The notes beneath the pieces are model-generated. The model saw only the letters and a program-made list of their open reading frames with translations. It had not been told where the DNA came from and ran no database searches. 32,702 bases of DNA from an uncultured Nitrosomonas sp. (lineage in GTDB: Bacteria > Pseudomonadota > Gammaproteobacteria > Burkholderiales > Nitrosomonadaceae). Shown piece by piece: positions 1-8,201 of the stretch. Made by a program: the position numbers and the translations under genes. Where the stretch lies: assembly GCA_902826115.1 (NCBI GenBank), contig CADEDO010000037.1, positions 1 through 32,702 on the forward strand. The letters run 5' to 3'. Positions within the stretch are counted from its first letter, which is position 1. Each line of letters begins with the position of its first letter.

Positions 1-56
1 ATCAACACATCAACACATCAACACATCAACACATCAACACATCAACACATCAACAT
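1..56. repeat. 8-bp tandem repeat at window edge
   Basis: The unit ATCAACAC is repeated without interruption six times and then partly, from the first base to about position 56. Because it starts at the window edge, its real length is unknown. It lies about 180 bp upstream of vapB in AT-rich, non-coding sequence. Possible roles are an iteron-like or partition-site array, or a simple-sequence repeat; the sequence alone does not decide. Confidence 0.9.
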
Positions 57-153
57 ACTATAATATAGTAATACTTTAACACTTAAATATGCCGATACCG
101 AAATATTAAACGCTCTCTTGCAACTTAATAGGACAACTAAGAGCTCTATTTTT

Positions 154-226
154 TTGAGGTAATGGAATTGAATTATTTGTATAGAACACACTCAATGTGT
201 AATATTTTAGAAAAAACTACACATTG
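154..226 (+). promoter_or_regulatory. vapBC promoter and palindromic operator candidate
   Basis: A plausible sigma-70 promoter is TTGAGG (154-159), a 17-bp spacer and TTGTAT (177-182). Just downstream is a perfect inverted repeat with 9-bp arms: CAATGTGTA at 193-201 and TACACATTG at 218-226, separated by 16 bp. It ends 8 bp before the vapB start. VapB antitoxins are known to bind such palindromes over their own promoter with VapC as co-repressor. The repeat is seen directly; its role as operator is inferred. Confidence 0.6.
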
Positions 227-234
227 GGGTTTAT

Positions 235-429
235 ATGAGAACAAATATTGTTATTGACGATAAATTGATGGAGGAAGTTATTAAATTAACGGGAGTAAAA
301 ACCAAGAAAGAAGCGGTTGAGCTCGGTTTGCTAACTTTATTAAGAATTAAAAAACAAGAAAAGATTAAACAGTATCGAGGAAAACTAAATTGGGAGGGAG
401 ATCTCAATGAAATGAGAGCTGATTTATGA
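235..429 (+). CDS. vapB: VapB-type antitoxin
   Basis: This 64-residue protein is the antitoxin of a type II toxin-antitoxin pair. It begins MRTNIVIDDKLMEEVIKLTG, the short strand-plus-helix pattern of VapB antitoxins with a DNA-binding N-terminus (DUF2191-like). The charged C-terminus, ending around WEGDLNEMRADL, is the part that in this family wraps the toxin and blocks its active site. The start is preceded by a GGGG stretch at a reasonable distance. Its last codon and stop overlap the toxin ATG (ATGA), so the two are translationally coupled. It probably autoregulates through the palindrome just upstream. Family assignment rests on size, motif and the PIN-domain partner. Confidence 0.88.
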   Translation: MRTNIVIDDKLMEEVIKLTGVKTKKEAVELGLLTLLRIKKQEKIKQYRGKLNWEGDLNEMRADL

Positions 430-836
430 TCATTGTCGATACTAGCGTCTGGATCGACTTTTTCAATGGTAAGGTTACTGAACAAACAGATAAATTGGAT
501 TTTTTCCTGTCAAGTTCAGTGGTTGGGGTAGGGGACTTAATTCTAGCAGAGGTGTTGCAAGGTTTTAGAGAGGACCACGAGTATTTAATTGCACGAAACC
601 TAATGATAGAACTTGAATTAAAATCCCTTTGTTCCGTAGAGCTAGCGGTAAAAACTGCTGAGAATTACCGCGTGCTTAGAAAACGTGGGATTACAGTTCG
701 AAAAACCATCGATTCCTTAATTGCCACTTACTGCGTAGAAAATAAATTTGCTTTGCTTTTTTCTGATCGAGATTTTGATCCTTGGTGCGAGCATTTCGGC
801 TTGATTAACGCTTCTCGGCTTGTGAAAGAAACCTGA
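426..836 (+). CDS. vapC: VapC PIN-domain ribonuclease toxin
   Basis: A 136-residue PIN-domain protein, the toxin partner of VapB. VapC toxins are Mg-dependent RNases that cleave tRNA or rRNA when the antitoxin is degraded. The acidic catalytic set is visible: Asp5 in MIIVDTSVWID, Glu42 in ILAEVLQGF, Asp96 in TIDSLIATYC, and Asp114/Asp116 in FSDRDFDPW near the C-terminus. Length is normal for the family and the gene looks intact. It overlaps vapB by four bases. On a plasmid-like element such a pair usually acts in post-segregational stability. Target RNA cannot be told from the sequence. Confidence 0.92.
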   Translation: MIIVDTSVWIDFFNGKVTEQTDKLDFFLSSSVVGVGDLILAEVLQGFREDHEYLIARNLMIELELKSLCSVELAVKTAENYRVLRKRGITVRKTIDSLIATYCVENKFALLFSDRDFDPWCEHFGLINASRLVKET

Positions 837-1050
837 CGTAAGTTTAGGGAGAAATAAGTAATTATCAGTTTTACTCGATGCTTATTCAAAGAAAAATAGT
901 TAATAGTCAAGTCGATTATTTTAATATTCAAACGTCTAAATATTAGGATGTTACAATATTCGGGAATCTAATAGTTAAAATTTGCTATTTATAAAGTCTC
1001 TACTTTTAACTAAAAAAAAAAAATGACTGAGTAGATGAAAGAATTAGGGA

Positions 1051-1082
1051 TTGCGATATTGCGATATTGCGATATTGTAATA
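1051..1082. repeat. 8-bp tandem repeat downstream of kfrB
   Basis: TTGCGATA occurs three times in perfect tandem (1051-1074), followed by a degenerate fourth unit (TTGTAATA). It lies in the AT-rich 262-bp gap between vapC and the convergent kfrB-like gene. That gap otherwise shows only A/T runs and no convincing gene. Like the array at position 1, the period is 8 bp but the unit differs. Possible roles are a partition-protein or regulator binding array, or a simple repeat; no function is established here. Confidence 0.8.
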
Positions 1083-1098
1083 TTTTAATAACGTAACA

Positions 1099-1443
1099 TT
1101 ATAAAGTATGCTTATGGGTATGCTTAATGGCAGTATTTTGTATAGATAATTTGTCGTCTAGGTACCCGACACTGACATGAGAGCCTATTTGCGGTAGTTT
1201 AATATCTCCGGGGTTCTCATATTTGATAAACCCGTATGGGGTTTTAATAAAAAGCTCCGAGCTAGTGAAGTGAACTAATATGCCTTCCGATTTTTCACTT
1301 TTGTCAGCTTCTTTGGCCATAAAGATGTTATAGATGCCACCTTTCAAAGACTCGGCTTTTGTCACTTTAATCGTTTTCCATTTGCCATCGACCTGATTCT
1401 CAATAAGTCTTTGGCCATTCATAACTAGTATTCGTAGTTTCAT
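1099..1443 (-). CDS. kfrB: KfrB-like plasmid protein
   Basis: A 114-residue soluble protein with no signal peptide or membrane segment. Its N-terminal part, with a VMNGQRLIENQVDGKW stretch followed by SLKGGIYNIFMA and later TPYGFIKYE, resembles the KfrB domain that I know from IncP-type plasmids. There KfrB accompanies KfrA and KfrC in plasmid maintenance or is fused to transfer proteins. The gene starts only 4 bp after the KorB-like gene and lies on the same strand, so the two are almost certainly co-transcribed, which supports a plasmid-control role. The family call is from memory of the motif and should be treated as probable. Its molecular activity is unknown. Confidence 0.6.
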   Translation of the reverse strand: MKLRILVMNGQRLIENQVDGKWKTIKVTKAESLKGGIYNIFMAKEADKSEKSEGILVHFTSSELFIKTPYGFIKYENPGDIKLPQIGSHVSVGYLDDKLSIQNTAIKHTHKHTL

Positions 1444-1447
1444 AGTT

Positions 1448-2500
1448 TCAAATGGAGTTAGATCTTATGCTATAGACGTTGTTCAGAATCTCGTCAAAAT
1501 TGAATTCTTTTTGATCATGCCCATGTAAATAAGCCATAAATTGATACGCTCCGGCTCCTTTAAAGGGCTCGCTGTGAGATAAAAATCTCGCAAATTGAAT
1601 CGGATCATTGATTGATTCACATCCATCCTCGTAAATCTTATTAAGATAGTTGCTAATCAATGTGATTTGATGTGAATCAAAAGAAGTTTTTATATGTTCG
1701 CTGTTGTAATGACGAGTCCATGATATTTTTAAGATATCAATACTATTAAGTTGTTTTTGTTCTAAAACCTGCTGTGTGCTAGCTTCTTTTTTACTTTTTA
1801 GTTCATCGGTGACCTCGGGAATTGGAGTGATTGTGTAATCACTGGCTCTCTCAATATTCTTTGATTTATTGTATTCGATAAAATCTTTTAAAATTTGAGC
1901 AGATCGTCTAGAGATAACCTGTTCTTTATTGTTATTAATCCAATCATGAGTTGTGATTGGGTCAGCTTTGTAGCAGACAACAAGAAGGTGAATGATATAT
2001 AGATCAGTGCATTTGCCCGAGTGAAATAAATCAGCGATAGAATCAGGCAAGTTAAGTAATTTAGCATGTAAAGAAACCCACGAAACTGACTTACTCAATT
2101 CTTGCGCTATCGTAGTTTGCGTTTTTCCTTTTGCTAATTGCCGCCCAATATAGTCTGCAATTTCTCGAGCAGTCAGATTTTCACGATGTACATTTTCAAT
2201 AACTTGATCGTCATCAATATAGTCATTGTCAATATAAGCTGGAATTATTGATTTTCCTGCGATTTTGCTTGCCCGAAATCTTCTATGGCCGTGATTGATT
2301 GTGTAGCGTCCGGTTTTTTCATTAAATCGAACAGAAATTGGGGTTTTTACTCCACGTGAGCGAATGGAATTAGCCAATTCCTTCAATGCTTCTGCATCAA
2401 AAAATCGCCGTGGCTGATTAGGATCTTCGTCTAAAAGTTCAAGGGGAACAACCTGGACTGCTTCCAATGAGGGAAGGCTAACCTCTTTCTTTTTAGACAT
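1448..2500 (-). CDS. korB: KorB/ParB-family partition and regulatory protein
   Basis: A 350-residue ParB-family protein, close to the size of IncP KorB. Visible parts: the N-terminal NQPRRFF segment (28-34), the ParB box GHRRFRASKIAG (71-82), the ENVHRENLT box (102-110), and a helix-turn-helix around 127-147 (TQTTIAQELSKSVSWVSLHA). The boxes belong to the CTP-binding ParB core. A linker of about 40 polar residues leads to a C-terminal region that would dimerise. In IncP plasmids KorB represses backbone and trb promoters and acts with IncC in partition. No ParA/IncC gene is in the window. I looked for the classical KorB operator (TTTAGC-GCTAAA type) around these genes and did not see one, so its targets may differ. 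The start has no clear Shine-Dalgarno. Confidence 0.82.
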   Translation of the reverse strand: MSKKKEVSLPSLEAVQVVPLELLDEDPNQPRRFFDAEALKELANSIRSRGVKTPISVRFNEKTGRYTINHGHRRFRASKIAGKSIIPAYIDNDYIDDDQVIENVHRENLTAREIADYIGRQLAKGKTQTTIAQELSKSVSWVSLHAKLLNLPDSIADLFHSGKCTDLYIIHLLVVCYKADPITTHDWINNNKEQVISRRSAQILKDFIEYNKSKNIERASDYTITPIPEVTDELKSKKEASTQQVLEQKQLNSIDILKISWTRHYNSEHIKTSFDSHQITLISNYLNKIYEDGCESINDPIQFARFLSHSEPFKGAGAYQFMAYLHGHDQKEFNFDEILNNVYSIRSNSI

Positions 2501-2698
2501 TTAAGTTTAGTTATAAAATGGAGGAACTAGAAAAACGTCAAATTTATCTTTGGGGTTAATTATTCTTATTTTTAATGCATTTGTTTAGTTACTTATGATT
2601 TCTTTATTGTATCAGATTTGGCTAAAACCATGATTGAGCTAGTGATAAATCAATTATCTTTATTAATTCTTTATTAACCGTTAGAAATTAAATAATTC
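2501..2698. promoter_or_regulatory. Divergent control region between korB and trbA
   Basis: This 198-bp, very AT-rich gap separates the start codons of the divergent korB-like and trbA-like genes, so it must hold both promoters. I can point to a short palindrome TAACCGTTA at 2675-2683, 15 bp before the trbA start. It is a possible autoregulatory site, but no strong -35/-10 pair stands out over the A/T background. Confidence 0.4.
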
Positions 2699-3058
2699 AT
2701 GTATATAAAAATTGTTAGCACTAATATCCTTCGAATCATGCAAGAGAAGAGAATAACTCAGGAAATACTCGCTCATAAATCAGGCTTGTCAGTACCTTTC
2801 TTATCCGAGATCGGGCGTAACCTGGCCAATCCTTCCATTAAAACCCTTGAATCCATTGCGGATGCTTTAGAAGTCCCACTTCCTTCATTATTCCAAGCAA
2901 CGGATTTTGATTTGTCAGATCTTGAAGATTCTTCAAATGAAGAGATTAAGACGCATCTTCCCAGAGGATACCAGGCAGTTTATTTGATATTGACAGATAT
3001 ACAAGCTTTTGAGGCGAAACAATGGGATAAAGAAAATAAAGCTAAATTAAAAAAATAA
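2699..3058 (+). CDS. trbA: XRE-family repressor, probably TrbA
   Basis: A 119-residue DNA-binding protein. Residues about 8-62 form an XRE/Cro-type helix-turn-helix (ITQEILAHKSGLSVPFLSEI and ANPSIKTLESIADALEVPL). An acidic linker and a C-terminal segment with LPRGYQAVYLILTDIQAFEA follow. The gene sits directly upstream of trbB in the same direction, where IncP plasmids carry trbA, the repressor that coordinates transfer genes. The C-terminal GYxxV...L...AF pattern also fits my memory of TrbA. The start has no obvious Shine-Dalgarno, so translation may be weak. A plain XRE regulator is the alternative. Confidence 0.7.
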   Translation: MYIKIVSTNILRIMQEKRITQEILAHKSGLSVPFLSEIGRNLANPSIKTLESIADALEVPLPSLFQATDFDLSDLEDSSNEEIKTHLPRGYQAVYLILTDIQAFEAKQWDKENKAKLKK

Positions 3059-3072
3059 TTTAAAGAATACCA

Positions 3073-3134
3073 TTGCAAAGGTTAGTCAAATACTATATTG
3101 TTCGATAATCGTCAGTGATATCTTACAGTATAGT
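3073..3134 (+). promoter_or_regulatory. Candidate trb operon promoter/operator
   Basis: The 78-bp gap before trbB contains TTGCAA (3073-3078) and TATATT (3094-3099), a weak promoter with a 15-bp spacer. The palindrome CGATAATCG follows at 3103-3111, and the short inverted pair ACTATA (3092-3097) and TATAGT (3129-3134) flanks it. The placement is right for a TrbA or KorB operator controlling the operon. The symmetry is seen; the regulator is inferred. Confidence 0.4.
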
Positions 3135-3136
3135 CC

Positions 3137-4105
3137 ATGGGATCAAATAATATAGAAAGTCTGCCTGTCTCAACCCAAGATCGTGCTTGTCGCAAGTTGG
3201 AGCGTGATTTAGGCAATTTCTTGTTGTTAGCACTACAAGACCCTGAAACAGTTGAAATCATGGTCAACGCTGATGGTCGTATTTGGCAAGAAAAGCTCGG
3301 TCAAAAAATTCAACACATCGGACATCTGCAAAGCGCCCAGGCCGAAGCAGTCATCAAAACGGTTGCAGGTTTTCATGGCAAGGAAATCAATCGATTCAAT
3401 CCGATCATTGAAGGCGAATTTCCGCTGGATAACTCACGCTTTGCCGGTCAATTGCCTCCAGTAGTTGCATCTCCGACCTTTGCGATCCGCAAAAAGGCCA
3501 TCAAGATTTTCACGTTGGAGCAGTATGTCGACACCGGCGTATTAACGCGTAGGCATGCTGAAGTGATTAAGAACGCTGTCAGAGATCACCGCAACATCCT
3601 CGTCATTGGTGGCACCGGATCGGGTAAGACCACATTGATCAACGCGATCATCCACGAGATGGTTCTGAATGATCCGGATGAGCGCATCTTCATCTTGGAA
3701 GACACTGGCGAGATTCAGTGTCAGGCTTCAAATTTTGTGCAGTATCACACCACACTCGATGTCAACATGACGCAATTGCTCAAGACTACCTTGCGCATGC
3801 GCCCCGACCGGATTCTGGTAGGCGAGGTCAGGGGGCCTGAAGCGCTCGATCTTCTCGATGCCTGGAATACTGGCCATGAAGGCGGGGCAGCTACATTGCA
3901 CGCCAATGATGCTCTGTCGGGCCTCACCCGTCTTGAATCACTCATTTCTCGCAATCCATCAGCTCCCAAAGAAATCATGCCCTTAATTGCCGAGGCAGTG
4001 GATATCGTTGTACATATTTCACGCACTCCGCAGGGCAGGCATATCAAACAAATCATTGAAGTACAGGGCTTTAAAAGAGGAAATTACCAGATCAAGAAGT
4101 TGTAA
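3137..4105 (+). CDS. trbB: TrbB, VirB11-like transfer ATPase
   Basis: A 322-residue hexameric secretion ATPase of the VirB11/TrbB family. It sits on the cytoplasmic face of the type IV secretion channel and powers pilus assembly and DNA export. Motifs in order: Walker A GGTGSGKTT (158-166), Asp box LEDTGE (187-192), Walker B region ILVGEVRG (226-233), and the His box GHEGGAATLHAND (247-258). The N-terminal sensor domain covers about the first 130 residues. Length and motif spacing are normal and the gene is intact. It is the first gene of the trb operon, 22 bp before trbC. The start at 3137 lacks a strong ribosome site. Confidence 0.95.
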   Translation: MGSNNIESLPVSTQDRACRKLERDLGNFLLLALQDPETVEIMVNADGRIWQEKLGQKIQHIGHLQSAQAEAVIKTVAGFHGKEINRFNPIIEGEFPLDNSRFAGQLPPVVASPTFAIRKKAIKIFTLEQYVDTGVLTRRHAEVIKNAVRDHRNILVIGGTGSGKTTLINAIIHEMVLNDPDERIFILEDTGEIQCQASNFVQYHTTLDVNMTQLLKTTLRMRPDRILVGEVRGPEALDLLDAWNTGHEGGAATLHANDALSGLTRLESLISRNPSAPKEIMPLIAEAVDIVVHISRTPQGRHIKQIIEVQGFKRGNYQIKKL

Positions 4106-4126
4106 ATAATCATAGGAGTGGGTTTC

Positions 4127-4540
4127 ATGAAGTTGAGTATTCAAAATCTTGCGCTATTGGGTTGTTTCAATTTAATTGCTGTTGTCGCTATCTTCGCGTT
4201 GTCGGCAGATCAGGCGCATGCGGCAGTCGGTGCCGGGGGTGCGCTTCCCTATGAAACGTGGCTTACCAATTTGAGAAACTCCGTGACTGGCCCGGTCGCT
4301 TTCACATTATCGATTGTCGGTATTGTAGTTGCGGGCGGCATATTGATCTTTGGAGGTGAGTTGAACGCTTTTTTCAGAACACTCATTTTTATCGTGCTGG
4401 TGATGGCGTTACTCGTGGGTGCCAACAATGTCATGAGCAATCTCTTTCAGGGCGCCGTGATTCCTATGGATACTGACACGGTGGAGGAACCAGCCCAGGT
4501 TTTGCCTATTTCTAAAGAAATTACTCCAGTAAACCCATAA
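4127..4540 (+). CDS. trbC: TrbC prepilin (VirB2-like)
   Basis: The conjugative pilin precursor, 137 residues. I start at the ATG at 4127 because AGGAG at 4114-4118 is spaced 8 bp from it; the in-frame GTG at 4118 overlaps that ribosome site. A long signal peptide ends in QAHA near residue 32. The mature part follows, with [20 protein letters not shown] and two hydrophobic helices (about 53-71 and 79-99). The [20 protein letters not shown] block is the hallmark of RP4 TrbC, which is trimmed at its C-terminus and cyclised. The Pro/Glu-rich tail after about residue 108 is probably the removed part. Cyclisation here is inferred from the family. Confidence 0.93.
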   Translation: MKLSIQNLALLGCFNLIAVVAIFALSADQAHAAVGAGGALPYETWLTNLRNSVTGPVAFTLSIVGIVVAGGILIFGGELNAFFRTLIFIVLVMALLVGANNVMSNLFQGAVIPMDTDTVEEPAQVLPISKEITPVNP

Positions 4541-4568
4541 ATCAATAATTCAATAGGGGAGGGTGACT

Positions 4569-4880
4569 ATGGCGCTCAGGTCTGTGCCCATCCATCAATC
4601 TGGCAACCGGCCTAACCTTTTTATGGGCGGGGATCGAGAACTCGTGATGTTTTCCATTCTGATTGCAGCCACATCGATCTTTGTGGCGATGGAACTGAAG
4701 GCCACATTTTTTGGGCTGGCGCTGTGGTTTTTTGCGTTGTTCACGCTGCGATTGATGGCCAAGAACGATCCGCAATTACGCCATGTGTATTTGCGCCAGA
4801 TTCAGTATAAAAAATACTATCCGGCGCGAAGCACACCCTTCTATACCAATACCGGCTTGCAGGAGAAGCAGCATTTATGA
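4569..4880 (+). CDS. trbD: TrbD, VirB3-like inner-membrane protein
   Basis: A 103-residue protein of the VirB3/TrbD family, which associates with the VirB4-type ATPase at the inner membrane during pilus biogenesis. A short N-terminal cytoplasmic part with VPIHQSGNRPNLFMGGDREL is followed by a hydrophobic hairpin (about 27-60) and a basic tail with HVYLRQIQYKKYYPARS, typical of the family. I use the ATG at 4569, 6 bp after AGGGGAGG (4555-4562); the GTG at 4563 would be too close. Its stop overlaps the trbE start by four bases. Confidence 0.92.
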   Translation: MALRSVPIHQSGNRPNLFMGGDRELVMFSILIAATSIFVAMELKATFFGLALWFFALFTLRLMAKNDPQLRHVYLRQIQYKKYYPARSTPFYTNTGLQEKQHL

Positions 4881-7414
4881 TTGCCGCGATTTCCATCCTC
4901 ATTGCGATCTGTGGCGCCATCCTACTACTTATGCTGTTTATCCGCATCCGTGATGCGGATAAAGAACAGAAACTGGATCGGCACCGATCGAGAGAGATGG
5001 GCTTTGCTGATCTGTTGGTGTATGCGGCTGTAGTGGAAGAGGGCGTCATCGTCGGCAAGAATGGTTCACTGATGGCTGCCTGGATATTTCGAGGCGAAGA
5101 TACTGCAAGCAGCACCGATGCTGAGCGCGAGCACGTGTCGCATCGTATCAATCAGGCGCTGTCCCGATTGGGCAATGGCTGGATGATTCATGTCGATGCG
5201 ATACGCAAGCCTTCGCAGGGTTATTCTGACAAAGCAACTTCAAATTATCCTGATCCGGTGACTGCTGCCATCGATGCCGAACGGCGTGAGGTTTTTGAGA
5301 AGATTGGCACGCTCTATGAGAGTTGTTTTATTGTCACACTGACCTATCTGCCGCCAATACTCGCACAGCGCAAATTCGTGGAACTGATGTTCGACGATGA
5401 CAGCAAAGCACAGGATGAGGACGCCAGAACGCAAGGTCTGCTCGACTATTTTAAGCGTGAGTGCCTCAATTTCGAATCCCGATTATCCAGCGTCTTCACA
5501 TTATCGCGGCTCCAGGGGAAAAAAGAGGTCAATGAAGACGGCTCGACCGTCATCCATGACGATTTCCTGAGCTGGTTGCAGCTGTGTATCACCGGGCTTG
5601 ATCATCCGGTTGCTTTGCCAACCAACCCCATGTACTTGGATACGATTTTGGGTGGTCAGGAGATGTGGGGCGGGGTCGTGCCTAAGATTGGTCGCAATTT
5701 CATGCAAGTGGTCTCGATTGAAGGCTTTCCGCTTGAATCATCGCCCGGCATGCTGAACCTTTTATCAGAATTGCCAGGCGTCTATCGCTGGTCATCGCGC
5801 TTCATCTTCATGGATACCCATGAAGCGGTCTCTCATCTGGATACATACCGTCGCCGCTGGAAACAGAAGGTGCGCGGTTTTTTTGATCAGGTCTTCAATT
5901 TGCAGAGCAGCCATATCGATGAAGATGCCCTCAACATGACTGAAGATGCCCAGTCGGCCATTGCTGAAACCAATAGCGGGATGGTAGGGCAGGGGTACTA
6001 TACCAGTGTCGTGGTACTGATGATGGAAGACCGGGACGCATTGGAAGAAGCAGGGCGTAAAGTTGAAAAAGCGATCAATCATCTGGGCTTTGCCGCGAGG
6101 GTTGAAACCATCAATACGATGGATGCGTATCTGGGCAGCCTGCCGGGCCATGGGGTAGAAAATGTACGCCGCCCGCTCATCAACACGTTGAATCTGGCCG
6201 ATCTGCTGCCGGTCAATACGATTTGGACTGGCAAGGAAATAGCGCCTTGTCCGATGTATCCACCCAATTCCCCGCCACTGATGCACTGTGTCACCCAAGG
6301 CGCCACACCCTTCCGGTTAAATCTGCATGTGCGCGACCTGGGGCATACGTTCATGTTTGGCCCAACCGGAGCGGGAAAATCCACGCATCTAGCACTCATT
6401 GCTGCGCAATTGCGCCGCTACAGGGATATGTCGATTTATTGCTTCGATAAGGGGCTATCGATGTATCCGCTGACGCGCGCGGTTGGTGGTCAGCATTTTA
6501 CAGTCGCGGGGGATGATGAATCGTTATCCTTTTGTCCGTTGCAGTTCCTGGATTCTAAAAGTGACCGCGCCTGGGCGATGGAATGGGTTGCGATGATGGT
6601 CGAACTCAACGGTATTACGGTGACGCCAATGCAGCGCAATGAAATCAGCCAGGCCATTAGTAACATGCATCACAGCGGCTCCAGAACGTTATCGGATTTT
6701 GTTGTGACGATCCAGAGTGAGGCGATACGTGAGTGCCTTCGGCAGTATACGATCGATGGGATGATGGGGCATTTGCTCGATGCGGAAGCCGACGGGTTGA
6801 ATTTGTCGACGTTTACGACTTTCGAGATCGAGGAACTCATGAATCTCGGTGATAAATATGCGCTGCCAACCTTACTATATTTGTTCCGACGCATCGAGCG
6901 CAGCTTACAAGGTCAGCCTGCCGCGATCATACTCGATGAAGCCTGGCTGATGATGGGTCACCCGGTCTTTCGCGCAAAAATTCGCGAATGGCTCAAAGTC
7001 ATGCGCAAAAACAATTGCCTGGTGTTGATGGCAACGCAAAGCTTATCGGATGCCGCTAACAGCGGCATTCTCGATGTCATTGTTGAATCCACCGCCACCA
7101 AAATATTCCTGCCGAACGTTTTTGCGCGTGATGAGGAAGCATCCGCTCTTTACCGGCGTATGGGCTTAAATTCCCGCCAGATCGAGATTCTGGCATCCGC
7201 CGTGCCTAAACGAGAGTATTACACGGTGTCGGAGAATGGCAGACGGCTCTACGATTTGGCGCTTGGGCCATTGGCGCTGGCGTTTGTCGGGTCGACCGAC
7301 AAGGAATCGATTGCGACCATTAAAGCTTTGCATCAGAAGTATGGCGATGGCTGGGTGCATCAATGGCTGGCTTTGAGGGGATTAACATTATCTGACTATG
7401 AGGTGGCCGCATGA
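4877..7414 (+). CDS. trbE: TrbE, VirB4-like transfer ATPase
   Basis: An 845-residue AAA+ ATPase of the VirB4/TrbE/CagE family, the largest energising subunit of the secretion channel. An N-terminal hydrophobic helix (about 3-22) suggests membrane attachment. Walker A is GPTGAGKST at 495-503, and the Walker B region is IILDEAWLMM with Asp687-Glu688. Later KVMRKNNCLVLMATQS is the expected sensor region. The length is close to that of RP4-type TrbE. ATGA overlaps join it to trbD upstream and trbF downstream. Nothing looks broken. Confidence 0.95.
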   Translation: MIAAISILIAICGAILLLMLFIRIRDADKEQKLDRHRSREMGFADLLVYAAVVEEGVIVGKNGSLMAAWIFRGEDTASSTDAEREHVSHRINQALSRLGNGWMIHVDAIRKPSQGYSDKATSNYPDPVTAAIDAERREVFEKIGTLYESCFIVTLTYLPPILAQRKFVELMFDDDSKAQDEDARTQGLLDYFKRECLNFESRLSSVFTLSRLQGKKEVNEDGSTVIHDDFLSWLQLCITGLDHPVALPTNPMYLDTILGGQEMWGGVVPKIGRNFMQVVSIEGFPLESSPGMLNLLSELPGVYRWSSRFIFMDTHEAVSHLDTYRRRWKQKVRGFFDQVFNLQSSHIDEDALNMTEDAQSAIAETNSGMVGQGYYTSVVVLMMEDRDALEEAGRKVEKAINHLGFAARVETINTMDAYLGSLPGHGVENVRRPLINTLNLADLLPVNTIWTGKEIAPCPMYPPNSPPLMHCVTQGATPFRLNLHVRDLGHTFMFGPTGAGKSTHLALIAAQLRRYRDMSIYCFDKGLSMYPLTRAVGGQHFTVAGDDESLSFCPLQFLDSKSDRAWAMEWVAMMVELNGITVTPMQRNEISQAISNMHHSGSRTLSDFVVTIQSEAIRECLRQYTIDGMMGHLLDAEADGLNLSTFTTFEIEELMNLGDKYALPTLLYLFRRIERSLQGQPAAIILDEAWLMMGHPVFRAKIREWLKVMRKNNCLVLMATQSLSDAANSGILDVIVESTATKIFLPNVFARDEEASALYRRMGLNSRQIEILASAVPKREYYTVSENGRRLYDLALGPLALAFVGSTDKESIATIKALHQKYGDGWVHQWLALRGLTLSDYEVAA

Positions 7415-8187
7415 GCGTGATCAGTGATTTCTTTAAATTCAGAAGCGCATCTGGAAACGAATCAGATCAGCAAATTCGGCAGACCGATGTGTTTTTACAA
7501 GGCGGCCGCAGAGCCGGTGAAAACGAAAACCCTTACCTATCGGCGAGGCGTACCTGGAATGACCACATGCGCGGGATACAGTCTTCGCGCACGATGTGGC
7601 AGTTATTGGCGCTCTTGTGTTTACTGATTGCACTCGCTGCGGTAGGCGGCGTCATTGCGATCGGCAGTCAATCCAAATTTATTCCCTACGTGGTACAGGT
7701 TAACAAGCTCGGTGAAGCGATTGCGGTATCGCGTGCGGATATTGCGGGGGAGACGGATCCGCGGGTGGTGCATGCTTCACTAGCCTCCTTCATCAATGAT
7801 CTGCGCATGGTCACACCCGATGTAGCGTTGCAACGCAAAGCCATCTTTAGAGCGTATGCCATGCTGTCCAATAATGATCCCGCCACGGCAAAAGCCAACC
7901 AGTGGTTCAATGGCAGCGAATTAAGCAGTCCTTTCAAACGCGCAGAAACCCAGACGGTGAATGTCGAGATCATCTCGGTGATCCCACAGAGTCCGGAAAC
8001 CTGGCAGGTCGATTGGCTGGAAAAAGTCTATGACCGGCAAGGCCACTTGGCAGAGCAACCGTTCAAGATGCGAGCGTTGCTTCGAATCTACAACAAACCG
8101 ACGACCCCAAGCACGACTGAAGAGCAGATCCGCAACAACCCGCTGGGAATTTATATCCAGGATTTCTCCTGGTCGAAACAAACCTAA
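7411..8187 (+). CDS. trbF: TrbF, VirB8-like channel protein
   Basis: A 258-residue bitopic inner-membrane protein of the VirB8/TrbF family, a scaffold linking the ATPases to the periplasmic core. About 60 polar cytoplasmic residues precede one transmembrane helix (about 63-85). A periplasmic NTF2-like domain follows, with SKFIPYVVQVNKLGEA directly after the membrane and WQVDWLEKVYDRQG in the second half, both typical. The gene overlaps trbE by four bases and trbG follows 14 bp later. Confidence 0.93.
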   Translation: MSVISDFFKFRSASGNESDQQIRQTDVFLQGGRRAGENENPYLSARRTWNDHMRGIQSSRTMWQLLALLCLLIALAAVGGVIAIGSQSKFIPYVVQVNKLGEAIAVSRADIAGETDPRVVHASLASFINDLRMVTPDVALQRKAIFRAYAMLSNNDPATAKANQWFNGSELSSPFKRAETQTVNVEIISVIPQSPETWQVDWLEKVYDRQGHLAEQPFKMRALLRIYNKPTTPSTTEEQIRNNPLGIYIQDFSWSKQT

Positions 8188-8201
8188 AGAGGCTGCTCAT
8201 C

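Noticed and set aside
1..56. CRISPR array
   Set aside because: The unit is only 8 bp with no spacers between copies and no cas gene nearby.
2501..3136. Classical KorB operator near korB, trbA and trbB
   Set aside because: I looked for the TTTAGC-GCTAAA type palindrome and found none; only other short palindromes are present.
5792..6298. Long minus-strand reading frame inside trbE, and similar frames across trb, cusA and the RHS gene
   Set aside because: They lie wholly within well-supported genes on the other strand, lack family motifs and ribosome sites, and follow from codon bias.
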